From positions 1 to 50,893 of the IMG/VR virus record IMGVR_UViG_3300025133_000158: DNA of 50,893 bases; one strand, given 5' to 3'. Position 1 is the stretch's first letter. Every line of letters starts with the position of its first letter. Source of the DNA: a virus. The notes beneath the pieces are model-generated. The model ran no database searches. It saw nothing but the letters and a program-made list of their open reading frames with translations, and was not told the DNA's origin. Shown piece after piece: positions 7,284 to 16,700 of this stretch. The translations under genes and the position numbers were made by a program.

Positions 7284-9145
7284 TGTCAGACAATAAGATT
7301 GAAATCAACGAATTAGATTTTCTAACAATAAAAAACAACTTAAAAACATATTTAAGTGGAAGAAGTGAATTTTCTGATTTTAATTTTGAAGGTTCTGGCA
7401 TCTCTGTACTTTTGGACCTTCTCGCATACACAACTCACTACCTTGGATTTTATAATAACATGGTGGCAAATGAGATGTTTTTGGACAGTGCAATAAAAAG
7501 AACTTCCGTTATATCTCATGCCAAGGCATTAGGATATACACCTGCATCTGTAACATCTTCAAGTGCGGCAGTAGATATCACTATAACAAATGATGATGCT
7601 AATACTACAATTCTTACTAAAAGAACTAAATTCACTACAAGCAAAGACGGAACAACATATACCTTTTATAATCCAGATGCGGCAACATTTGAAGTTTTAA
7701 ACGATACACAAAAAATTGCAAGGAATGTAGTACTTAAAGAAGGAACATATAGAACTTATAGTCATGTTGTTGATAATTCTACCGATGCTCAAAGATTTAT
7801 TATTCCAGAGATAAACATGGACACCAGTACATTAAATGTATATGTTCAAGCATCTACAACAGATTCAACAGGATATAGTGATACTTGGTCTAGGGTTACT
7901 GATATTACATCACTGACCTCTACAACAAAAGGGTATTGGATTCAAGAAATAGAAAATGGACAGTATGAAGTTCTTTTCGGCGATAACATTCTAAGTAAGA
8001 AACCAGATTCTGGAAATGTTATAATATTAGAATATTTGGTTTGTTCTGGAAGAGATGCAAATGATGTTGGTGCCGTTGAAACGGTAGGCAGCAGAGTATT
8101 TTCTTCTAGTGCGATTAGTGATACTCCAGTAGATATAGCAGTTGTTTCGTCTTCTTCTGGCGGGTCTTCTAAAGAATCTATAGACTCTATTAAATGGAAT
8201 GCTCCTAGGTCTTTTCAATCACAAAATAGGTCGGTTACTTCAAACGATTATAAATCATACATCACACAAAACTTCTCAAAAGCAAGTGATGTGTTCGTGT
8301 GGGGTGGTGAAGATAATGACCCACCTGAATATGGAAAAGTTTTTGCATCGGTCAATCCAACAAGTGGCACATCTTTAAGTACGAATGATAAACTCAGTTT
8401 ACAAAATTTATTAAAAAGTCAAAATGTTGTTAGTATAATTCCAGAGATTGTAGACCCAAATTATTTATATGTTCTTGTTAAAAGTAATGTAAATTATGAT
8501 GCTGATGCGACAACAAAAAGTTCAACCGATATAGAATTATTAGTAAAAGTTCAAATTATTGCATGGACTCTTGCTAGTCTAGAACAATTTAGTAGAAATA
8601 TGAGATATTCAAAATTTTGTAAATTTTTAGATGAAGCAGACGATTCTATACTAGGAAATGAAACCACATTGACAATACAAAAACATGTTGAACTGACTCT
8701 TAATCAGATAAGGTCATATACAATCAAATTTGAAAATCCTATTTACCATCCACACGAAGGACACGAAGCAGTTATTTCTTCTAGTACATTTGGGTTCACT
8801 AAAACAGATGGTACGGTAGTTGATGCTTATATCAACGATGATGGAAATGGAATAATAAGATTATTTGAAGTTATAGATGGAGAAAATTCTTATATTTCCG
8901 AAAACATAGGAACAATAGATTATTCAAAAGGAATAGTTTCAATTAAAGATTTGCTTCCAGTGTCTGTTGGAGGAAACATTTTAAAGATTAATACAATACC
9001 TGCCAATAAAGATATTTTATCTGAAAGAAATGTAATATTAAAAATTGATACAGGTTCTTCTGATTCTATAGATGTAACTGTAAATGCATACGACCCATAT
9101 TCTTCTTCTACCGCGGCCTCTTCAATTCCGGGTGTAGGATATTAA
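7283..9145 (+). CDS. 6: Baseplate wedge protein gp6
   Basis: 620 residues (T4 gp6: 660). The N-terminus (LDFLTIKNNLKTYLSGRSEF, GSGISVLLDLLAYTTHYLGF, NEMFLDSAIKRTSVISHAKA, LGYTPAS) is the conserved signature of the gp6/J-like baseplate protein that forms the inner wedge iris. The middle contains the barrel-like TKRTKFTTSKDGTTYTFYNP and the gp6-type NAPRSFQSQNRSVTSNDYKS. The C-terminal third is a beta domain ending in VTVNAYDPYSSS. Together with gp25 and gp53 it makes the wedge core that surrounds the hub. Start overlaps the gp25 stop. Confidence 0.92.
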   Translation: MSDNKIEINELDFLTIKNNLKTYLSGRSEFSDFNFEGSGISVLLDLLAYTTHYLGFYNNMVANEMFLDSAIKRTSVISHAKALGYTPASVTSSSAAVDITITNDDANTTILTKRTKFTTSKDGTTYTFYNPDAATFEVLNDTQKIARNVVLKEGTYRTYSHVVDNSTDAQRFIIPEINMDTSTLNVYVQASTTDSTGYSDTWSRVTDITSLTSTTKGYWIQEIENGQYEVLFGDNILSKKPDSGNVIILEYLVCSGRDANDVGAVETVGSRVFSSSAISDTPVDIAVVSSSSGGSSKESIDSIKWNAPRSFQSQNRSVTSNDYKSYITQNFSKASDVFVWGGEDNDPPEYGKVFASVNPTSGTSLSTNDKLSLQNLLKSQNVVSIIPEIVDPNYLYVLVKSNVNYDADATTKSSTDIELLVKVQIIAWTLASLEQFSRNMRYSKFCKFLDEADDSILGNETTLTIQKHVELTLNQIRSYTIKFENPIYHPHEGHEAVISSSTFGFTKTDGTVVDAYINDDGNGIIRLFEVIDGENSYISENIGTIDYSKGIVSIKDLLPVSVGGNILKINTIPANKDILSERNVILKIDTGSSDSIDVTVNAYDPYSSSTAASSIPGVGY

Positions 9146-9148
9146 TAA

Positions 9149-11347
9149 ATGCCAGACCCTAATCTAATTACAGGAAAAACGGGAAGCAGTAATGATAAGA
9201 TTTCAAGTCTTATTTCAGAAATTATTCCTGGATATGTAAAAAATAATCATCAAGGGTTTGTTGATTTTGTAGAAGCATATTATGAGTGGATGGAATTTGC
9301 AGAGAACCCAGCAGGTGTTTCTATGACACTCATGGATACTTTAGATGTGGACCGAACACTTGATTCGTTTGTAAAATATTTTCAAAAAACATACATCGCC
9401 GATTTTCCGCAAATCTTTGCCATAAATTCTTCTGGCGAATCATTAGACACGACAACATTGCTGAAAAATATTTCTGATTTCTATGGTTCAAAGGGAACAG
9501 AAAAAGCAATTAAATTACTACTCAGAGTTTTACACGATAGTGATGCAGAGTTTTACTATCCGGGACAAGATATTCTTAGAGTATCCGATGGAAAATGGAT
9601 AGAAAATAAATCCATTAAGACAACATCTGATAATGGAATGTCAAACTTTGAAATAGCCGGAAGTAAAGTATACCAATATGATAAATTTGGAATAGGCGAA
9701 TTATCTGCTAGTGCAGATGTAGAATCTGTCATTCAATATAATGTTAATCAATATCCTGTTACTGAATTATTTTTAAAAAATATATTCGGAACATTCACCC
9801 AAGGTTCGGAAATACAAGGAACTATTGATAATGGTACGACCATTAGAGAAACAATATATACAATACCATCTGTAATTAATATTAATGTTGCTGGTTCTGG
9901 ATATAAGAGAGATGATTTAGTAGAAATAAATGAAGTTAGTTTGGAATATTTGTCTGGTAAAGGCGCTGTTGCAAAAGTTGCTCAAGTAGGACCAGAAGGG
10001 AATATTATAAAAATAGATATACAAGATTTTGGTGCAAACTATAGAAGTACTGGAGAAACTCTTCCAGTTATTTTTAGAAGCACATCTGGAGATGGAAGTG
10101 CAGATGCAACTGTTGCTTTAGATGCTCTTTGTGTTTATCCAGGTTATTGGTCTAATAATGATGGTAAATTGAGTTCTAATAAATTTGCGAGGGATAATAA
10201 TTATTATCAAGAACATTCTTATGTTTTAAAGTCTGAAGTGGCACTAGACACATATAGAAAACAAGCAAAGAAATTGATACACCCAGCAGGAACTAAAATG
10301 TTTGGTAATATTTCTTTATTTAATAGTGCCACTATTACATCACCATATTTTACAAAACTTGTCGGAGAAGAAACTCCTGTCATAGGCCACTACCTGCCAT
10401 ATAATTTAAATTCTGTAGACAACCTTCGTGGCAGTACAGCGACTGGGTCTGAGATTGATTTATATCCAACAGGATTTAAGCCAACTGCTACAGGAACAGG
10501 ACATTGTTTAGGAACTACTGGTGGAAGAATAGAAATTCTTGGAACTGGTGGTGGAGCATTCACACTTGGTTCGTTTAGAACTAGTGAAAGTATGAGTGGT
10601 GCGAGTTCTGGATTTACTGCGGATATATTTGGTTGGTCTAGAAAAAGTGCTACAGGTGGAGTTTTATTTCTCAAAGCAAATGATGGTGCATCTCTTGGTT
10701 TTACTATTGGAGAAGAGATTGTTGCTACAGGAGGGATAACAGGAACTATTGTAAACATTCAAGTTGGTAATGGAACTGTTTTAGATACATTGGGGATAAC
10801 ACATCTTGGATTATTTGAAGGTCCTAGTGGTGGAGCAACTGCTTTTGGATATACATATTGGGGAGTTAACGAATCTTTTCAGAAAAGATTCCCTACCGAT
10901 TTTCCTAGAGAAATTTTTGTAAATACATTTACTCAAATTACAGGAGGACCTGAGGGACAGGTATCAGGATATACAGTAGGATATGATTATACGATTGGAA
11001 ATGTTGTTCAGCAAACTATTGGAGATGGTGTTTCAGCGCAAGGGATAGTGAAAGATTGGATTCCTGGAGCATCGGGAGCAACAATGAACACATTGAAAGT
11101 TTATGTGACTAGTGATGAGAGATTTGGCACAGGAGATGTGGTTGAAATTGATAACCATACAGGAAACACTTCTATAGTATACACCTTTATTACTGGTGGA
11201 GTTGGTAATGTTGGCACAGACAATGCGGGGGAAACAATTTCCCAACCAGTAAAGATGCTAGGACTTGACAGAGTTGTGAGATTACCTGCATGGTGGGAGT
11301 ACCATAGTGGAGATACAGAGACCGGTGTTTGTGGTGGATTCACCTAA
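9149..11347 (+). CDS. Baseplate wedge-region structural protein (gp7 position)
   Basis: 732 residues. The N-terminal 170 residues (NHQGFVDFVEAYYEWMEFAE, TLDSFVKYFQKTYIADFPQI, ISDFYGSKGTEKAIKLLLRV, EFYYPGQDILRVSDGKWI) are a well-conserved block in marine T4-like phages, usually annotated only as virion or baseplate protein. It lies where T4 has gene 7, between 6 and 8, and could be its counterpart, but I see no direct similarity to T4 gp7. The second half is Gly/Thr-rich with at least two copies of a small beta module (around residues 470-537 and 591-655, with YTIGNVVQQT and RFGTGDVVEI) shared with other tail proteins here. Likely role: outer wedge or fibre attachment. Confidence 0.8.
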   Translation: MPDPNLITGKTGSSNDKISSLISEIIPGYVKNNHQGFVDFVEAYYEWMEFAENPAGVSMTLMDTLDVDRTLDSFVKYFQKTYIADFPQIFAINSSGESLDTTTLLKNISDFYGSKGTEKAIKLLLRVLHDSDAEFYYPGQDILRVSDGKWIENKSIKTTSDNGMSNFEIAGSKVYQYDKFGIGELSASADVESVIQYNVNQYPVTELFLKNIFGTFTQGSEIQGTIDNGTTIRETIYTIPSVININVAGSGYKRDDLVEINEVSLEYLSGKGAVAKVAQVGPEGNIIKIDIQDFGANYRSTGETLPVIFRSTSGDGSADATVALDALCVYPGYWSNNDGKLSSNKFARDNNYYQEHSYVLKSEVALDTYRKQAKKLIHPAGTKMFGNISLFNSATITSPYFTKLVGEETPVIGHYLPYNLNSVDNLRGSTATGSEIDLYPTGFKPTATGTGHCLGTTGGRIEILGTGGGAFTLGSFRTSESMSGASSGFTADIFGWSRKSATGGVLFLKANDGASLGFTIGEEIVATGGITGTIVNIQVGNGTVLDTLGITHLGLFEGPSGGATAFGYTYWGVNESFQKRFPTDFPREIFVNTFTQITGGPEGQVSGYTVGYDYTIGNVVQQTIGDGVSAQGIVKDWIPGASGATMNTLKVYVTSDERFGTGDVVEIDNHTGNTSIVYTFITGGVGNVGTDNAGETISQPVKMLGLDRVVRLPAWWEYHSGDTETGVCGGFT

Positions 11348-11359
11348 TAGGAGATAGAA

Positions 11360-13738
11360 ATGGCATCTGATGCATTAAGAAAAGAATTACAAACTACATT
11401 TGCTAAAGACCTCTATGAGAACTTTAGTAATGATTCTGATGACCAGTATTTTTTAGTACTTGGTAAAGTCGATTCGTGGGGCATAACCGTTGGATATGAC
11501 GAATCAGGCGGATATGGTACTACTGGTGATGCATACCCCGCGGTCAATGTTGATAGCGTAGAACGAGGATTCCAAGCATGGAGAGATGGAATCGGCGCAA
11601 AAAGAATATCTTCTAGAAACATATATCATATGATTAGAAGATATAATTGGACTTATGATGATGTATATGATGAATATAATCATACCGAAAATCTTTTTGC
11701 CAGTACTCCAAAACAACACTTCATATACACAATTAACGGAAATGTTTATAAATGCATGAGCAATAATGATGGGGCGTTATCGAAATATGAACCCACTCAT
11801 ACAATATCACAAACAGTAACACTTCAGGACGGATATAAATGGAAATTCGTATATAAAGTTCCAGAAGATTCCAGAGAATTCATTACAACTGATTATGTTC
11901 CAATTCAATATGTTGTAGATGATAATGTCGATGCTACAAAAAATCAATGGGATGCTCAACAGGCATCTGTCAATGGTGCTATAGAACATATAGATTATAC
12001 TGATGTTTCATCAATCCTATCTAACGCAATGTGGGAAAGGTCCACAGACCCATTAGACTTACCAGTGTTGCAAGCAAACTCTGCCGCCGGTGCTACCGCA
12101 GTATTCATAGCATCGACCGATAGTGATGACGATGATTATTATAATGGATATGCTATTTACTTTTCTGCTAACGCGGGAGTCGGACAAAGAAGAATTATAA
12201 CAGACTATGACGGTGGGGACAGAATGGTATATTTCGATGTTCCTCTGTTAGAAAATGTTGAAGCAACTCAGGGACCCACTGAAGGCACAAGATATAGAAT
12301 TATGCCTGATATTGTATTTGACGGTGATGGTGTGAGTGCAGAAGCAATTGCTACTATAGATTCAAATAAACAAATTACTGGTGTGAGTTTAATAAATAAT
12401 GGCAAAGACTATACCGTATGTGTACCAAGAATATTGCCATTAGGTGTGAGTGGTGGAACAGTTGGAGAAACTCTTATTAGTGGGAAAACTTTAGCAGGTC
12501 CTACATTAAGTCCAATAATTTCTCCACCCGGCGGTCATTCTAAAAATGCTTTGGATGATTTACATAGTGATAAAATTATGATTAGAGCCACAGTAAAAGG
12601 TGATGATTCTAATTTTATAGTTGCTCAAGATTTCCGTCAAGTTTCACTTTTGAAAAATCCAAAAATTAATGGTGGAACTTATGATGGGTGGACAGCAGGA
12701 TATGAGATTGTAAAAAGAAAACAAATGACTGTTGTAGAACCATATTTCGCCGTCACAGGATTTAACGACCAAACATTTTTGTCTACAACAGGTGCAACTG
12801 GGGATAGTATTATTGGAGAACGGTCATGTGCTACTGCAAAAATTCAAAACTGGACATGGGAAGGTACTCAAGGAATATTAGAACTTTCTGGTGTACAAGG
12901 AAGATTTGAATTAGACGACCCGGCATCTTCTCATGCAAGGATTGTTTTTGGTTCGGATGAATCAGGGAGTACTGGTGCATTTCAAATCAGCAGAACAGTA
13001 AAACAACACAACGGATTAGAAGGAGCAAGTGGTGCAACTGCTGTTGGAACTGTGGTTGATTGGAGTGGACCTATAAACGGACCTTATGAATTGATTGTAG
13101 ATGTTACTAGCGGTTTATTCTTATCTACTGGAACAACTGTTGAGGAATATTACACAGGAAATTCTTCTGGATTTACAACGGGTCTTGCTTGGCCAGGTCC
13201 GTTCGATGTAGTTGAAAGGCGTATGGGGGAACTTCTTAAACACTTTAGTTCTACACAAGGTATAACCTTTGAATTCACCACACAAGGAGGATTCCAAGAA
13301 CTTGCAAGAGCAAATAAATTAAGAGATGTTCAAGATGAAGAAACATTAGAAAAATCGTACAGATTAACACACAAATATATACTTGAAGACGCGGGCACTG
13401 CTTTTACTGATTCTTCATATAGTGCCGATAGTTTATTCTATCAAAAAGATTCTGTAACAGGAATTATAAGAACTGGAAAAATTGTAAAATGGCAAAAGAG
13501 TTCTGGTGGTACTGGTGAATTATATTTGAATGAAGTTAGAGGAAATTTTGCAACTGGTGGTTTTCACAGTTCAACTGGTGGTTCTATAGCGAATCATACT
13601 ATTGAGTCTATAGATAATCCAGATTTACAAATAGGGTCAGGACAAGTATTATACATACAGAATATAAAGAGTATTAATAGAAATTACGAACAAGATGAAG
13701 AAGTTAAAATTATGCTTGGATTTGACGAATGCAGTTAA
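11360..13738 (+). CDS. 8: Baseplate wedge protein gp8, enlarged
   Basis: 792 residues, more than twice T4 gp8 (334). The N-terminal third holds the family signature: FAKDLYENFSNDSDDQYFLV, WRDGIGAKRIS, MIRRYNWTYDDVYDEY, FIYTINGNVYKCMSNN, then TLQDGYKWKFVYKVPEDSRE. The rest contains glycine-rich beta modules (around residues 330-420, 455-535 and 690-740) absent from T4, with the recurrent pattern GE/S-x-C/G-A-x-A-x-I-x-x-W. Marine T4-like phages often have an elongated gp8. The protein is a wedge subunit contacting gp6, gp7 and the short fibres; the added modules probably decorate the baseplate surface. Confidence 0.88.
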   Translation: MASDALRKELQTTFAKDLYENFSNDSDDQYFLVLGKVDSWGITVGYDESGGYGTTGDAYPAVNVDSVERGFQAWRDGIGAKRISSRNIYHMIRRYNWTYDDVYDEYNHTENLFASTPKQHFIYTINGNVYKCMSNNDGALSKYEPTHTISQTVTLQDGYKWKFVYKVPEDSREFITTDYVPIQYVVDDNVDATKNQWDAQQASVNGAIEHIDYTDVSSILSNAMWERSTDPLDLPVLQANSAAGATAVFIASTDSDDDDYYNGYAIYFSANAGVGQRRIITDYDGGDRMVYFDVPLLENVEATQGPTEGTRYRIMPDIVFDGDGVSAEAIATIDSNKQITGVSLINNGKDYTVCVPRILPLGVSGGTVGETLISGKTLAGPTLSPIISPPGGHSKNALDDLHSDKIMIRATVKGDDSNFIVAQDFRQVSLLKNPKINGGTYDGWTAGYEIVKRKQMTVVEPYFAVTGFNDQTFLSTTGATGDSIIGERSCATAKIQNWTWEGTQGILELSGVQGRFELDDPASSHARIVFGSDESGSTGAFQISRTVKQHNGLEGASGATAVGTVVDWSGPINGPYELIVDVTSGLFLSTGTTVEEYYTGNSSGFTTGLAWPGPFDVVERRMGELLKHFSSTQGITFEFTTQGGFQELARANKLRDVQDEETLEKSYRLTHKYILEDAGTAFTDSSYSADSLFYQKDSVTGIIRTGKIVKWQKSSGGTGELYLNEVRGNFATGGFHSSTGGSIANHTIESIDNPDLQIGSGQVLYIQNIKSINRNYEQDEEVKIMLGFDECS

Positions 13739-13764
13739 AGTATAATATCAGGAGTTTAATATAA

Positions 13765-16700
13765 ATGGTATATGACGCAACATTATTTAATACAGAACCT
13801 TATTATGATGATTTCAACGAAGATAAGAAATTTCTTCGTATGTTGTTTCGTCCTGGATATGCTATTCAAGCGAGAGAACTCACTCAACTTCAAACTGTAG
13901 TTCAAAACCAAATGAAGAATTTTGGTGACCATATGTTTAATGATGGTTCTAGAATTCTTGGCGGTGAAATTAGTAATCAAGATACTACTTTTATAAGAAT
14001 TAATAAAGCCGATTATACAGGTGCAACCGTAGATGTTGCAAATTTTTTAGGTGTAGATGTAAGTACCAATACCAATGGTGATTTTAGAAAAGCAAGAGTT
14101 ATACATGGTATAAGTGCAGACACCACTACAGACGACAACTATTATGTTCTTTGTCTACAATATTTGAATGGTGGTTCTGGTGGCGTTTATGGCTCACAGT
14201 TTACCGAAGGTGAAAACATAAGCGGTGTCTGCGGAAGTAACACATATAAAGCGACCATTGCAATATCTGATGGTCAAGCATCGACTGATGCTACTGTTGT
14301 TAGTGGTGTAACAGGCACATCAAAAGTGACAACCGTTCAAAATGGTGTATATTTTTATGATGGATATTTTATAAAGACGGATTCTCAATCTATATCTCCA
14401 TACGGAACTACAGGTGCATCTTCAACTATTAGAGATTTCTTAGACCCAACGAGTAGAGTAGGATTTTCTGCTGATAAACAAATTATTAATTATACTGACG
14501 ATTATACATTAAGAGACCCTGCTTCTGGTTCTTATAATTATAATGCTCCTGGTGCCGATAGATTTAAAATTAATTTAAATTTGGCCTTCAAGAATTTCGT
14601 GAACAGTGCAACTGCCGGTTCTGGTGAATTCTCTGATAAAAACTTTGTGGAATTGGTTAGATTTATCAACGGTAATACCACAATCAAAAAGAATTATACA
14701 TCATATTCAGAAATTGAAAAAACCCTTGCAAGAAGAACATACGATGAATCTGGTTCTTATACAGTAAGACCTTTTGAAATTGATTTACGAGAATCACTTT
14801 CTACTTTGGGTGGACCTTACACCGAAGCAGAGGGTGGCGGTTCTACTTTGGCGGCCTGTGGTTTACAGTCTGGTAAAGCATATGTGTTTGGATATGAATT
14901 TGAAACTTTGGGTACTCAATATGTTCTTGTAGACAAAGCAAGAGATTATGAAACGGTTACATCTCAACCAACAAATAATGTAAAATTTGGACAGTATGTA
15001 AAAGTTAGAAGTGGTATTCCTACTGAAGCAGGCGCGGCCACGGCCGGTGCATTAACTGGTGGGTTTGACATTGTAACCAACCATCCAAAAATATTACTTC
15101 AAGGAACTGGCGGAACAGGAACTGCAAGAGTAAGAACAATAACTCCAAACAACGATGTAAGTGGATTAACTTCAGACGCGCAATCATATAAAATGTATTT
15201 GTTTGATATTAATCTGGGAGGCATCACATCATTTGGTCATATTAATTCGTTTGGTGGTACTACTGCTCTTGGAGCAGGTTCTATGACAGCAGGTTTTGTT
15301 GCCGCATCTGGCGGAACAGGAAGTCCTGGCGGAATCACCGGCGGAATTGTTTTAAATGAACCAAACTATAATACAGCAATATTTAAAGTTCCAGTAGGAA
15401 ATGCAATTAAAAGTGTGGATGACCTTACTTATAGAATTAATAAAGGATTTACTTTCACTCAAAGTTCTGCCAGCACGGTTAAAGATATTCCTTCAGGAGA
15501 TGATAAAATATCATTCGCAGGTCCCTATAGTTCAAATGAAGAAACTGCAATACAAAACGGAGAAAAACAAGAATTTTATCTATTAATCGCAGGTAGTGTA
15601 GCAGGTACAAAGGGTGTAACCGGCGAGAGAATGGATACTAATCAAATTCAATTCCTTCTTGGTTCTGACGGTGCAAAGACATTAAAACTTGGACATACAA
15701 CAGATGCTGCCAAACAACTTCCTGTGGGTGATTATACATTAATTGCTTGTATGGATGTTGCCGCTGGTCCTCTAACTAGAAAGAAAACATTCGTAGAAGG
15801 AATTGCCACCGGCGAAACAGGTTGTACCACTGCCCATATTCACGATGCTTCTACCTCTGGTCTTTCTGGTTCAACAGGCTCATATTACCTCAAACTAGAC
15901 CATCACGATATTTACGATGTTCTTTCTGTTACTGATAATAGTTCAGACCAAATTGTAAAAACTAGATATGGACTTACAGGAAGTGATTGTAAAGAAATAT
16001 TCTTATTGGATAATGGTCAAAAAGATAACTACTATGATTTTGGTAGATTATATCTAAACCCATCACTAGGAACAGGTGGTGGTGTTATTACTGGAGATGT
16101 TAATTTAACTGTAAACTATAGTAGATTCGACCACAGTGCTGGTCTTGGACCATTCATAGCAGATTCTTATACCCATAACAATTCTGGATTTACTTACGAC
16201 AACATTCCAATATATACAAGTCCAAAAACTGGTAAAAGTTTCTCATTAAGAAACTGTATAGATTTCCGTGCTACTATGGAAACTGGAGATAGGATAAACC
16301 CATTAGGATTATCTCCAAGAAACAACCAAGACTTTAGAACAACATTTAAACATTACCTCTCTAGAATAGACAAGATTGTTTTAACAAAAGAAAGAGAGTT
16401 TGATGTTATTAGAGGTATTCCTTCTACCAATCCTCAAACACCTCCAGACCGTGAAGATGCAATGACATTGTATGTTTTGACTATTCCTGCATATACATTT
16501 AATATCAACGACATAACAAGTAAATATATTGAAAACAAAAGATATACTATGCGTGATATTGGTGCGATTGAAAAGAGAGTAGAAAATCTAGAATATTATA
16601 CAAGTCTATCATTACTGGAACAACAAACAGAAGCAAGGTCAATTACTGATGCAAATGGAAATGATATTTTCAAAAATGGTATTTTAGTAGACCCATTCCG

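Noticed and set aside
13739-13764. Late promoter before the DUF4815 gene
   Set aside because: TATAATAT and ATATAAATG here do not match the consensus closely enough or lie at the start codon; probably transcribed from upstream.
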